This document shows, one piece after another, positions 1-7,314 of a stretch of 41,891 nt of DNA. Numbering within the stretch: the first letter of the stretch is position 1; each line of letters opens with the position of its first letter. Below the pieces are notes generated by a model, which saw nothing but the letters and a program-made list of their open reading frames with translations, had not been told where the DNA came from and made no database searches. Position numbers and translations under genes: made by a program. The stretch comes from Chitinophagaceae bacterium (lineage in GTDB: Bacteria; Bacteroidota; Bacteroidia; Chitinophagales; Chitinophagaceae), in assembly GCA_947456055.1 (NCBI GenBank), contig CANGSR010000005.1, positions 1 to 41,891 on the forward strand. The letters are read 5' to 3'.

Positions 1-56
1 ATATAGGCTTTGCGGTACTTGCCAGCCTCGAATGCAGGTGAACCCATATATACCTC
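1..56 (-). pseudogene. Duplicated fragment of the lpxD 3' region, cut by the window edge
   Basis: Bases 1-56 are identical to 362-417 inside lpxD. On the minus strand they encode the lpxD stretch beginning [14 protein letters not shown]. The copy lies downstream of the intact lpxD stop and has no upstream part of the gene. At its right end identity stops abruptly at base 57; its left extent is outside the window. It is a recent partial duplication or an assembly join. I cannot tell which from this sequence. Confidence 0.75.
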
Positions 57-65
57 TCCACTAGT

Positions 66-268
66 CCAAGCTTTATGCTTGGTCTGGTTTCCAGCAAGCG
101 TCTCGCTTGCGAAACAAAACACATATAAAAACTCGGTTGGGCGTTAGTCTTCAGACTACGTCCCGGTGGCAGTCAGTCTCCCGACTGACGTAAACGCATT
201 AGGTATTATACTTCGCAATTCGGGAGAATTGCATCCTCCACGACGTAGTCGGAGACTTACGCCGAACC
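66..268. repeat. Cluster of six short hairpins, partly enclosed by an outer inverted repeat
   Basis: Six separate short palindromes lie between the lpxD stop and its duplicated fragment. Arms are 66-71/77-82, 94-100/104-110, 145-149/154-158, 172-178/183-189, 215-221/226-232 and 244-250/254-261, with loops of 3-5 nt. All are perfect except the last, which has one bulge. An outer imperfect inverted repeat (135-143 with 260-268, one mismatch) encloses the last four hairpins, giving a branched, cloverleaf-like fold. No open reading frame is present. It resembles REP/BIME or MITE-like palindromic elements; the mobilising enzyme, if any, is not in the window. Confidence 0.7.
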
Positions 269-294
269 AAACTTTATGAAATAATTAAGCTTCC

Positions 295-1320
295 TTACCC
301 CTTATTCCCCTTTTCCAGTTTATCCACCCTTTGCACAAGGGCATCAAGATTGCGGAAATGGATATAGGCTTTGCGGTACTTGCCAGCCTCGAATGCAGGT
401 GAACCCATATATACCTCACCCTTTTTGGTGATGCTTTTTGATATTCCCGACTGTGCGGTAATGATGGTATTATCAGCTATCTGCAAATGACCTACTATGC
501 CCACTTGTCCGCTAAACATGCAGTTCTTGCCTATTTTGGTGCTGCCGGCTACCACATTGCATGCTGCCAGGTAGCTGTTTTCGCCTATTTCCACATTATG
601 GGCTATATGTACCAGGTTGTCGAATTTCACACCCTTACGCAATATAGTGCTGCCCAGAGTGGCCCTGTCGATAGCGCAATTAGCACCAATCTCCACATCG
701 TCTTCTATTATTACATTGCCTATCTGGGGTATTTTACGGTTGCCTTCCTCGTTTTCAGGTGCAAATCGAAAACCATCACTCCCTATCACCGTTCCCGAAT
801 GGATGATGCAATTCTTCCCAATTATGGTATCTGAATAAAGCTTAACTCCTGCAAACAGGGTGGTATTATCGCCTACTATTACGTTTTCTCCCACATAAAC
901 CTGTGGGTATATTTTCACATTATTGCCTATTTTGGCACCATCGCTTATTACGGCAAACTCACCTGCATAGATATTCTCGCCCACCTTGGCCCCATCAGCT
1001 ATAAAGGCCATTTTAGAGATGCCCGATTTATTCAGTTTCACCTGGTTATACATTTCCAACAGTTTGGCAAATGCATTTCCGGGGCTATCCACCCTTATCA
1101 GGGTAGTGCTAACCGGGCCGGTGAGTACATAGTCCTTGGCTATAATCACCAGGGTAGCTTTGGTAGTATAGAGGTAGTGGGTGTATAATGGATTGGCCAG
1201 GAAAGATATGGAGCCAGGCTCGCCTTCTTCAATCTTAGATAGTTTAGATATTTTAGCTTCGGTATCTCCTTCTATTTGTCCGTTCAAAATTCCGGCTATC
1301 TGCCTGGCAGAAAATTCCAT
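295..1320 (-). CDS. lpxD: UDP-3-O-(3-hydroxyacyl)glucosamine N-acyltransferase LpxD
   Basis: Third step of lipid A synthesis: transfers a 3-hydroxyacyl chain from acyl carrier protein to the 2-amino group of UDP-3-O-acyl-glucosamine in the cytoplasm. The 341-residue length is normal for the family. Residues 1-100 form the uridine-binding N-terminal domain ([12 protein letters not shown] start, then an SISFLANP segment). Residues about 105-310 are isoleucine/valine-rich hexapeptide repeats of a left-handed beta helix. The conserved HIAHNVEIG stretch holds the expected catalytic His241. The ATG start agrees with the family N-terminus. In Bacteroidota lpxD is usually followed directly by lpxC-fabZ. 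Here the stop is followed by a hairpin cluster and a second partial lpxD copy, so that operon may be interrupted. Confidence 0.96.
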   Translation of the reverse strand: MEFSARQIAGILNGQIEGDTEAKISKLSKIEEGEPGSISFLANPLYTHYLYTTKATLVIIAKDYVLTGPVSTTLIRVDSPGNAFAKLLEMYNQVKLNKSGISKMAFIADGAKVGENIYAGEFAVISDGAKIGNNVKIYPQVYVGENVIVGDNTTLFAGVKLYSDTIIGKNCIIHSGTVIGSDGFRFAPENEEGNRKIPQIGNVIIEDDVEIGANCAIDRATLGSTILRKGVKFDNLVHIAHNVEIGENSYLAACNVVAGSTKIGKNCMFSGQVGIVGHLQIADNTIITAQSGISKSITKKGEVYMGSPAFEAGKYRKAYIHFRNLDALVQRVDKLEKGNKG

Positions 1321-1647
1321 GTTACGTATTTATGTCTGTTTGGGAAAATATAAAATCGCCCCAAAATAGACATAATCCGTTAAACCCGCTACTATTTAAT
1401 AGTGAATTAATTGGGGGTTGGAAATAAGAACTGTAAGTGCTCATGACTTGTATAATATCAGCTTTGCAAACCAATTTCAATATACAAGAGAAATGGAAAA
1501 ACCCGAAGGGTTGATATTATTATAGAATTGAATTTGCCACCCTTTCAGAACCCTGAAGGGGTGACATTATTTTTCGTTGTTTAATTGGATAATGCGAATT
1601 AATTGGGATTAGGTTATTAATATTCAAATACTAATCCCCACAATACC
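1321..1647. other. Gene-free spacer upstream of lpxD
   Basis: This 327-bp spacer lies between the lpxD start and the end of the beta-lactamase gene. It holds no credible open reading frame. Its only recognisable content is the 73-bp two-module repeat at 1499-1571. I could not assign a convincing TAnnTTTG promoter for lpxD or a terminator for the beta-lactamase gene. Confidence 0.6.
1499..1571 (+). repeat. Dispersed 73-bp two-module repeat, copy 1
   Basis: The left module (1499-1525, centred on ACCCGAAGGGT) and right module (1547-1571, centred on ACCCTGAAGGGGT) are identical to the modules at 34745-34771 and 34793-34817. The 21-bp interior differs in sequence but not in length. The two modules resemble each other, so the element is itself an imperfect direct repeat with a period of about 49 bp. 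Each module can form a small hairpin with a GAA or TGAA loop. I believe CCCTGAAGGG repeats are common in Bacteroidota genomes; their function is not known to me. Confidence 0.8.
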
Positions 1648-2511
1648 CTACTTCGCTGATTTCTGTATTGCCCCGTAATCTTTCAATACATCCTTCAATA
1701 ATTCTATCCTCACCTTAAACCAATCTTTGCTTGTATCTGCTACCGGCACCTCGAAATTCTGTGCAAAGAAATAAGGGTAATACCTGAAATCGCTCTTATT
1801 CATCGATTCCTTATTCTCCTTCACATGCTCAATACGCTCTGCAAAACCCACCACCCAATAGATACATTTGTCACCCGAAAAACCAGTACCTGTTTTGTAA
1901 TATAGATTATAGTCGGGGGTTTCCTCCTGCAGCATCATGGTTTTTACTATGCGCTGGCTGCGCTCACTAATTGGGAGTTCAGCAAAATACATCTTTTTCA
2001 AAAAGCCCATTTCCTCATCAGGACTTATCTGTAGGGTATTATTCAGCCAGAATTCGTCAATACGGCCTTCTATTTTCATATTGCCATACTTCATAGTATC
2101 AAGGAAATGCTGCATTTTGGCCGGGCCAATCCTGCGGGCTATTTCTTTGTAATAGGGTACGCAGCTCACCTTTAGGGCCTCACGCATACTCATATCCTTG
2201 TCCCATTCAGGCCTTCTTACCTGGCTATCCCATTTTATTACCAGTTGGTCATCAGGTGCCACAGCAGTTTCAAGCGCAACTAATGAATTAAATACTTTAA
2301 AAGTAGAAGCTGGCAGGAAACGCTTGCTACAACGGTCCAGGTTATAATAATGGATAGACTCATGGTTATTGTCACGCATTATAAAGCAGGCATCCTTAAT
2401 TCCCTTATCCTGGTAGAACTTAGCCCAATCTATATGTTCCTTAATTCGTGATTTGGCACATGAACCTAAGAGGATAATTGCCAATACGGCCAGGAGACTA
2501 TTTTTCATCAT
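1648..2511 (-). CDS. Class D (OXA-type) beta-lactamase, predicted lipoprotein
   Basis: Serine hydrolase predicted to open beta-lactam rings. All class D landmarks are visible, numbered from the start chosen here: Ser69-Thr-Phe-Lys72 nucleophile motif within PASTFKVFNSLVALE, Ser116-Cys-Val118 (the S-x-V motif), Tyr-Gly-Asn 142-144, a DEFWLNNTLQISP segment with the expected tryptophan, and Lys-Thr-Gly 206-208. The reading frame is open for 40 further codons, but I start at the tandem ATG pair because it gives a lipoprotein signal (MMKNSLLAVLAIILLGSC, Cys18 lipidated). The upstream extension also lacks signal character and crosses a palindromic repeat. At 287 residues it fits a mature OXA enzyme plus signal. 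No mobile element adjoins it, so it is probably a resident chromosomal gene. Its substrate range cannot be read from sequence. Confidence 0.9.
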   Translation of the reverse strand: MMKNSLLAVLAIILLGSCAKSRIKEHIDWAKFYQDKGIKDACFIMRDNNHESIHYYNLDRCSKRFLPASTFKVFNSLVALETAVAPDDQLVIKWDSQVRRPEWDKDMSMREALKVSCVPYYKEIARRIGPAKMQHFLDTMKYGNMKIEGRIDEFWLNNTLQISPDEEMGFLKKMYFAELPISERSQRIVKTMMLQEETPDYNLYYKTGTGFSGDKCIYWVVGFAERIEHVKENKESMNKSDFRYYPYFFAQNFEVPVADTSKDWFKVRIELLKDVLKDYGAIQKSAK

Positions 2512-2578
2512 GAAAATTTGCTGATTGAACTGCGAAGTTAGGTATTCTACCCGAAATCGGGGATTTATTGGTATAAAA

Positions 2579-2660
2579 CACAAAATCCAAAATGTGGATT
2601 TTGTGCGTGTGTTGCCGCCCTGAAGGGGCAAAATCCCCTAGCCCAGGGCATCGCCCTGGG
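2579..2660. repeat. Three-hairpin intergenic repeat upstream of the beta-lactamase gene
   Basis: Three palindromes follow one another. 2579-2588 pairs perfectly with 2596-2605 (10 bp). A small GCCC-tgaa-GGGGC hairpin lies at 2617-2629. 2642-2649 pairs perfectly with 2653-2660 (8 bp, loop atc). The second carries the same CCCTGAAGGG core as the repeats at 1547 and 34793. The block lies within the 5' region of the beta-lactamase gene and could affect its transcription, but I see no direct sign of that. Confidence 0.7.
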
Positions 2661-2734
2661 AAACGAAAGGGGAATAATCTATATTTGGAAAATACTTGGC
2701 CAACGACAAAATTGAGCCACTAAATATCACCCAC

Positions 2735-3613
2735 CTAATTCCTCTTATCTATCCCCCAATACAATTTCTGCCTCAGGGTCTTCAGGAAATTATGCTCGTC
2801 TGGCCTTACCAGCGACACCTGGAAACTTTCACGCTTCACGGCAAGCTGCACATTGTTTTTAATAATTTCGGTACGGGCATCGAGGGTACATAAAAACGAT
2901 TCACTCCGGCCCTCAATCTCAAAGGAGATAACATTATTATCAGGTACTACTATTGGTCGGGTATTCAGGTTGTGGGGAGCAACCGGGGTTATTACAAAGC
3001 TTGATGTTTGTGGAAAAACAACCGGGCCACCACAACTTAATGAATAACCCGTAGAACCTGTAGGAGTAGAAACGATCAACCCGTCGGCCCAATAAGTATT
3101 CAGGAATTCCCCATTAAGGTAGGTATGTATTTTAATCATTGATGAGGTGTCCTGCCTGTGGATAGTAAACTCATTCAATGCAAACGGTGCACCATCAAAC
3201 AATGGTACACTTGAGTCAAGATGTACCAGCGATCTTTTCTCAAGGGTATAACTACCCCTCACCAGCGATAATATTGCTCCCTCCACTTCTTCCTCGGGTA
3301 TAGCAGCCAAAAAACCCAATCTGCCCAGGTTAACACCTATCAGCGGTATATTAGAATTGCCCACGAAGCACACCGCATCCAGCATGGTTCCATCTCCACC
3401 CAGGGTGAAAAACATATCGGTATGTGGTGGCAGGTCTTTCTTACCTGTAAACACCTTTGGTGGGGTAGGGAATGCTACATAGGGGCAAAGCCGCTCATAG
3501 AATTCTTTATAAAAAACAAGGTTCAGTTTATGTTGGTCAAGTAATTTAAGAATATGCAGGATGATTGGTACATCCTGTACATCAAAAGTCCGGTTATAAA
3601 GTGCGATTAGCAT
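2735..3613 (-). CDS. nadK: NAD kinase
   Basis: Cytoplasmic enzyme that phosphorylates the 2'-hydroxyl of NAD to make NADP. The 292-residue protein has the family's GGDGT motif at 72-76 (LGGDGTMLDA), the NEF segment (ALNEFTIHR) and the TPTGSTGYSLSCGGP signature. The ATG is followed by a normal NADK N-terminus (MLIALYNR). The start codon is preceded at five bases by a 35-nt tract of exact heptanucleotide units (3618-3652), with a further such tract upstream. I see no good -7 element inside that leader. Confidence 0.96.
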   Translation of the reverse strand: MLIALYNRTFDVQDVPIILHILKLLDQHKLNLVFYKEFYERLCPYVAFPTPPKVFTGKKDLPPHTDMFFTLGGDGTMLDAVCFVGNSNIPLIGVNLGRLGFLAAIPEEEVEGAILSLVRGSYTLEKRSLVHLDSSVPLFDGAPFALNEFTIHRQDTSSMIKIHTYLNGEFLNTYWADGLIVSTPTGSTGYSLSCGGPVVFPQTSSFVITPVAPHNLNTRPIVVPDNNVISFEIEGRSESFLCTLDARTEIIKNNVQLAVKRESFQVSLVRPDEHNFLKTLRQKLYWGIDKRN

Positions 3614-3617
3614 TTTT

Positions 3618-3717
3618 TATGAAGTATAAAGTCGAAAGTATAAAGTCGAAAGACGAAGCTCAGTAAAACAGTGCTAAGTGCTTTAATAGCCAAAAGTAAA
3701 TAGTATTTGGTAGATAG
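3618..3717 (-). repeat. Heptanucleotide satellite in the nadK leader
   Basis: Read on the minus strand toward nadK, 3652-3618 is five consecutive 7-nt units of the form CTTTNNA or CTTCATA, ending five bases before the ATG. A second block at 3717-3690 is four 7-nt units (CTATCTA, CCAAATA, CTATTTA, CTTTTGG). The register is exact within each block. Related tracts lie at 6026-6053, 7237-7306 and 28349-28475. Confidence 0.8.
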
Positions 3718-3774
3718 CTATGGGTTTTAGTGGAAAGGATAAATTATTATAATAAAAATAATATTCGAACAGGG

Positions 3775-5181
3775 TTATTCACTATTGAAATGGATGAATA
3801 GCCCTGTTTGACCCAGGTCGTTTTGGGTCATTTCAAGTCGCAATTTCACGTCGTAGAAGGTAACAATGTCTATACCTGCACCATAACTATACATCAATCT
3901 GTTCCCTGTAGTAGTATGCCAGCGTGCAGGATTGTTGATATAGCCAGCATCCGCAAATACCTTTGGGTAGATATGCAATGGCATAGCCGTAAAATACTTT
4001 ATTGGGAAATGCCAGGTAGTTTTGAATATTTCCCGTTTCAAGTCCAGGCGCAAAAGACCGTAATGGTCGCCATCTGTAACATAATATTCATACCCCCTCA
4101 CGTAGTCGGTATTAGTACCGAGTCCCCCCCTGAAGAAGTAGGGGATATTGGCAGACGATAACCTACCCCTGAAAACCACTGAGCTATATAATTTATTAGT
4201 GATTTTATTAAAGATTCCAGCCTCCAATTGTTCATAAAACTGCGATTGGATACCTATTAATCCCATCCTTGCTACTGCATTGGATACTACCTTAACACCC
4301 TTTAATGAATAGCTCCAGTTATCTACCCCATTGTATTCAAACCGGTAGGATAATTCTAATAGTTGCGCATTAGTGCTTGCCTTGCTAAAGAAGTCATTAT
4401 TCAGTTTCACCACGGTATCACCCACATGGTAATCCCGATACATAGCCTGTACTATATGCCTCGACTTATAGGCTGGTCGGTACAGATAACTGATTCCGGC
4501 ATCTAATTGCCTAAAGATTACCGGACCTGTATAAACACCCACATAAACCAGTCTGTCTGAATCGGTATTGAAATAGGTTTGCCTGCTTTGGGTAATACTT
4601 GCCGACAGACCAAGCCCGCTGGTTTGGTTATTATTCACATAGGGGCGGGTATAGTTGATGCCTAGCTTCTGGGTATAGCCAGCCTCTAGAGTTACAGCCA
4701 GGGTCTCAAGGTTGCCCCTGAAATTTTTATCGGTCAATGTAAAACCAGCACTAGCCCGCCTCAGATCATGGTTTTGTTTTACCCACCATGTATTAAGGTT
4801 TCTATCGGCAAACTGAAGGATGGCAGTAGGTATATAATACCACCGCTCCTTTAGCTCTATATGCCAGATAATATCATTATCCCTGCGCTCCACATGCTGA
4901 ATAACCTCATTAAAAAGTTGAAGATTCAGTAATCGTAGTTTATTGGCCTCTTTTATAAAATCTGTTGAGTCGAAGGCTACTTTATCTCCCTCGTGTATAG
5001 TCAATTCCCTAAGTATCACACTGGTACGGGTCACTTTGTTACCCTCAATCACTATTCTTAACACATTTACCAGGGGGCTTAAATCCTGGCTTTGGTAATA
5101 CTTAGATGGCAGACGCCTGGTAGTTTGTCCCATGGCATCTGTACAACAAATAAGTAGCAATAATAAATAGAAATACCTCAT
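3775..5181 (-). CDS. BamA/TamA-like (Omp85 superfamily) outer-membrane protein
   Basis: Predicted outer-membrane beta barrel with one periplasmic POTRA domain. The start at 5181 gives a clear Sec signal (MRYFYLLLLLICCTDAMGQ) and 468 residues; the 32 upstream in-frame codons do not look like a signal and are left out. Roughly residues 35-105 form one POTRA (LRIVIEGNKVTRTSVILREL ... KLRLLNLQLFNEV ... IIWHIELKERWYY). The remainder alternates polar and aromatic residues as in a barrel. RGYEYY, beginning at residue 362, matches the (V/I)RG[FY] motif of the Omp85 plug loop. BamA itself has five POTRAs, so this is a short paralogue of unknown substrate rather than the essential insertase. It stands alone on this strand. 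Confidence 0.82.
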   Translation of the reverse strand: MRYFYLLLLLICCTDAMGQTTRRLPSKYYQSQDLSPLVNVLRIVIEGNKVTRTSVILRELTIHEGDKVAFDSTDFIKEANKLRLLNLQLFNEVIQHVERRDNDIIWHIELKERWYYIPTAILQFADRNLNTWWVKQNHDLRRASAGFTLTDKNFRGNLETLAVTLEAGYTQKLGINYTRPYVNNNQTSGLGLSASITQSRQTYFNTDSDRLVYVGVYTGPVIFRQLDAGISYLYRPAYKSRHIVQAMYRDYHVGDTVVKLNNDFFSKASTNAQLLELSYRFEYNGVDNWSYSLKGVKVVSNAVARMGLIGIQSQFYEQLEAGIFNKITNKLYSSVVFRGRLSSANIPYFFRGGLGTNTDYVRGYEYYVTDGDHYGLLRLDLKREIFKTTWHFPIKYFTAMPLHIYPKVFADAGYINNPARWHTTTGNRLMYSYGAGIDIVTFYDVKLRLEMTQNDLGQTGLFIHFNSE

Positions 5182-5308
5182 TACAATTCGGGTCACAATA
5201 TAAAGTGTTTGTGACTGAATGTACCATTCCAGTGGGGTTTTATATGGCATACTGTATACATTAACTATATTCCCCACTTCCTTTTTGCCTGGATTAAGGC
5301 TTAAAATA

Positions 5309-5368
5309 AGTAGCCCCGGCCTTTAGGCTGGAGAATATAATTAATTTTAATTTGGCTTTAGCCGAAAT
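5309..5368 (+). repeat. CCCCGGCC palindrome repeat, copy 1 (decayed)
   Basis: This 60-bp element starts agtagccccggcctttaggc and ends with GGCTTTAGCC. It matches the element at 6245-6305 at both ends. Here the first hairpin has two substitutions on its right arm, so the palindrome is imperfect. Confidence 0.75.
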
Positions 5369-5417
5369 CAACGTGATTGTGGAAATGGGGTATAGATATA
5401 TTTGATTATCCCACTGC

Positions 5418-5978
5418 TTATTTCACCCTTGCCCTCCATGGTATCTCGTCAGCCTTATTAATATGGCTAATATACCTGCACAATACAAACAGATAATCAG
5501 ACAGGCGATTTAGATAGGGTATAATTAAAGGCTGAACAAATTCCCCTGTTTCATGCATGGCTACACACAAGCGCTCGGCCCTGCGGCACACACAACGGGC
5601 CACATGGCAGGTAGAAGATGCAATATTGCCTCCCGGCAATATGAAAGACCGCATTTCGGGCAGATGTTCATTCATCTCATCTATGCGCTCTTCAAGCCAG
5701 GTAATATCGGTATCATGTAGGTCGGGCAATTTCATTTTTACATCCTTACCAGGGTCTGTAGCCAGTTCCGAACCTATGGTAAACAGCCTGTCCTGAATTT
5801 CTCGTAGTTGATTGCTTATTTCTTCATTTTTAGCCAGGTCATTCACCATGCCTATATAGGAGTTAAGCTCATCTACAGTGCCATAACTCTCAATCCTGAT
5901 ATGGTTTTTATATACCCTTAGTCCACCTATAAGGCTGGTACTACCTGTATCTCCGGTTTTTGTATATATTTTGAACAT
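5418..5978 (-). CDS. pduO: ATP:cob(I)alamin adenosyltransferase, PduO type
   Basis: Transfers the adenosyl group of ATP to cob(I)alamin, making coenzyme B12. The 186-residue protein matches the family from the N-terminal MFKIYTKTGDTGSTSLIGG ATP-binding loop, through YGTVDELNSYIG and FILPGGN, to the RCVCRRAER helix and the C-terminal LNRLSDYLFVLCRY motif. No cobalamin synthesis or B12-dependent enzyme gene adjoins it, so it probably serves salvage or a mutase encoded elsewhere. The ATG lies just downstream of an AT-rich leader containing heptanucleotide units (6026-6053). Confidence 0.94.
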   Translation of the reverse strand: MFKIYTKTGDTGSTSLIGGLRVYKNHIRIESYGTVDELNSYIGMVNDLAKNEEISNQLREIQDRLFTIGSELATDPGKDVKMKLPDLHDTDITWLEERIDEMNEHLPEMRSFILPGGNIASSTCHVARCVCRRAERLCVAMHETGEFVQPLIIPYLNRLSDYLFVLCRYISHINKADEIPWRARVK

Positions 5979-6025
5979 TTTTTAAAGTCAAAAGTTAAAA
6001 AGTAAAAGTTAAAACAGCATTTTAG

Positions 6026-6053
6026 TCGAAAGTAGAAAGTATAAAGTAGAAAG
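6026..6053 (-). repeat. Heptanucleotide satellite in the pduO leader
   Basis: Read on the minus strand it is four consecutive 7-nt units: CTTTCTA, CTTTATA, CTTTCTA, CTTTCGA. It is followed toward the gene by less regular 6-8-nt units of the same composition (CTTTTA, CTTTTTAA, CTTTTGA) that end at the pduO ATG at 5978. Confidence 0.75.
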
Positions 6054-6244
6054 ACGAAATTGGAAAATAGATAATCATGATAGATTTAGTGAAAACAATA
6101 TTCAGGTCACAAGTATTATGTAAAACAGATGCATTTGAAAATGAAAAATTGAGATAGGAGAAGTTGATAGTAAAACAGTTTTCTAAACGAATGTAAATGT
6201 ATTAGTTGTCGTAAACCAATGATTGTTTGTCAATACTTGCTATG

Positions 6245-6305
6245 AGTAGCCCCGGCCTTTAGGCCGGGGAAAAGGACTAAATTTAAATTGGCTTTAGCCA
6301 AAATT
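6245..6305 (+). repeat. CCCCGGCC palindrome repeat, copy 2 (intact)
   Basis: Contains a perfect palindrome, CCCCGGCCTTTAGGCCGGGG, at 6250-6269, followed by an AT-rich interior and a small GGC-ttta-GCC hairpin. It matches 5309-5368 in order and spacing to within one base. It sits in the 414-bp gene-free spacer 5979-6392, which otherwise holds the pduO leader satellite and no credible gene. Confidence 0.8.
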
Positions 6306-6392
6306 CTCGCACAAATGGTTCAAAATCAACACAGGCAAACGCTTAATCGATTCAAAAAAGCTCATTCCACAATACTTATCTACCTATCTTTA

Positions 6393-7100
6393 TTAATGGC
6401 TATTTGCAAGCATCGGATTTTGATTAGTATCGGTTTCCACATGTCCATCCCTTATCCTTATCACCCTGTGTGTATACCGGGCAATATCCTCTTCATGGGT
6501 CACCAAAACTACAGTATTGCCCTGCTCATGAATCTTGCCAAACAATTCCATTATTTCAATAGAGGTCTTACTGTCAAGGTTTCCGGTAGGTTCATCGGCA
6601 AGCAATAGGGATGGATTATTAATCAATGCCCTAGCCACGGCCACACGCTGGCTTTGTCCACCCGAAAGCTCATTGGGTTTGTGATGGGCACGGTCGCCAA
6701 GGCCCACTTTTTGCAGCATAGCCATGGCTCTTTCTTCCCTTTCCTTTTTGCCCGCACCTGCATATATGAGGGGTAGTGCCACATTTTCCCAGGCAGTTAA
6801 CCTTGGTAACAGATTGAATTGCTGGAAAACAAAGCCAATCTCCACATTTCTTACATCAGCAAGCTGGTCATCGGCCATATTACTTACATTCTTACCGTTA
6901 AGAACATAGGTGCCACCTGTTGGCGAGTCAAGGCAGCCCAGAATATTCATCAGGGTTGATTTTCCCGACCCTGAAGGCCCCATAAGCGCCACATATTCAT
7001 TACTGCTGATGAGCAGATTAATGCCCTTAAGAACAGGCAGTTCCTGCTTACCCAGATAATAACTTTTGCGGATGTCGTTCAGCCTGATAACTTCTTTCAT
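6393..7100 (-). CDS. ABC transporter ATP-binding protein, LolD/MacB family
   Basis: Cytoplasmic ATPase of a type VII (mechanotransmission) ABC system; relatives power lipoprotein release (LolCDE) or efflux (MacAB). With the start at 7100 it has 235 residues, normal for LolD/MacB ATPases; the 19 extra upstream codons lack homology. Visible motifs are Walker [10 protein letters not shown] at 41-49, Q-loop [12 protein letters not shown] around 90-101, signature LSGGQ at 145-149, Walker B LLLADE at 165-170 with the family-typical PTGNLDS, and the switch His202. No permease gene is adjacent, so the partner must be elsewhere and the substrate cannot be assigned. Confidence 0.9.
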   Translation of the reverse strand: MKEVIRLNDIRKSYYLGKQELPVLKGINLLISSNEYVALMGPSGSGKSTLMNILGCLDSPTGGTYVLNGKNVSNMADDQLADVRNVEIGFVFQQFNLLPRLTAWENVALPLIYAGAGKKEREERAMAMLQKVGLGDRAHHKPNELSGGQSQRVAVARALINNPSLLLADEPTGNLDSKTSIEIMELFGKIHEQGNTVVLVTHEEDIARYTHRVIRIRDGHVETDTNQNPMLANSH

Positions 7101-7236
7101 GTTGCTGCTATGCGATTTCAAAAATACACTTAATTTCAAGTCAAAAGACAAACTCATCTAAACTTTTGAAATTGGTGAGGAATTGGAATACAAAACTCCA
7201 TGTTCCATATAAGCCTAAGCTCTATCCAAAACCTGT

Positions 7237-7306
7237 CTTTCTACTTTTGTCTTTCTACTTTCTACTAACTACTTTTGTCTTTCTACTTTCTACTAAATAC
7301 TTTCTA
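7237..7306 (+). repeat. Ten-unit heptanucleotide satellite in the ispE leader
   Basis: Ten 7-nt units in unbroken register: CTTTCTA six times, CTTTTGT twice, plus CTAACTA and CTAAATA. The tract includes a near-duplicate 28-nt block. It ends eight bases before the ispE ATG at 7315. The plus strand here is almost free of G. Confidence 0.85.
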
Positions 7307-7314
7307 CTGAAAAA

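Noticed and set aside
66-268. Integron attC site or tRNA cluster at the hairpin cluster
   Set aside because: No integrase, no attC consensus ends and no tRNA-like arms with anticodon; the hairpins are short and unrelated to tRNA.
2512-2631. Forty-codon N-terminal extension of the beta-lactamase frame
   Set aside because: It crosses a palindromic repeat and would bury the lipoprotein signal; the tandem ATG pair at 2511/2508 is the better start.
7237-7306. CRISPR array at the heptanucleotide tract
   Set aside because: Units are 7 nt with no spacers and no cas genes are present; it is a satellite.
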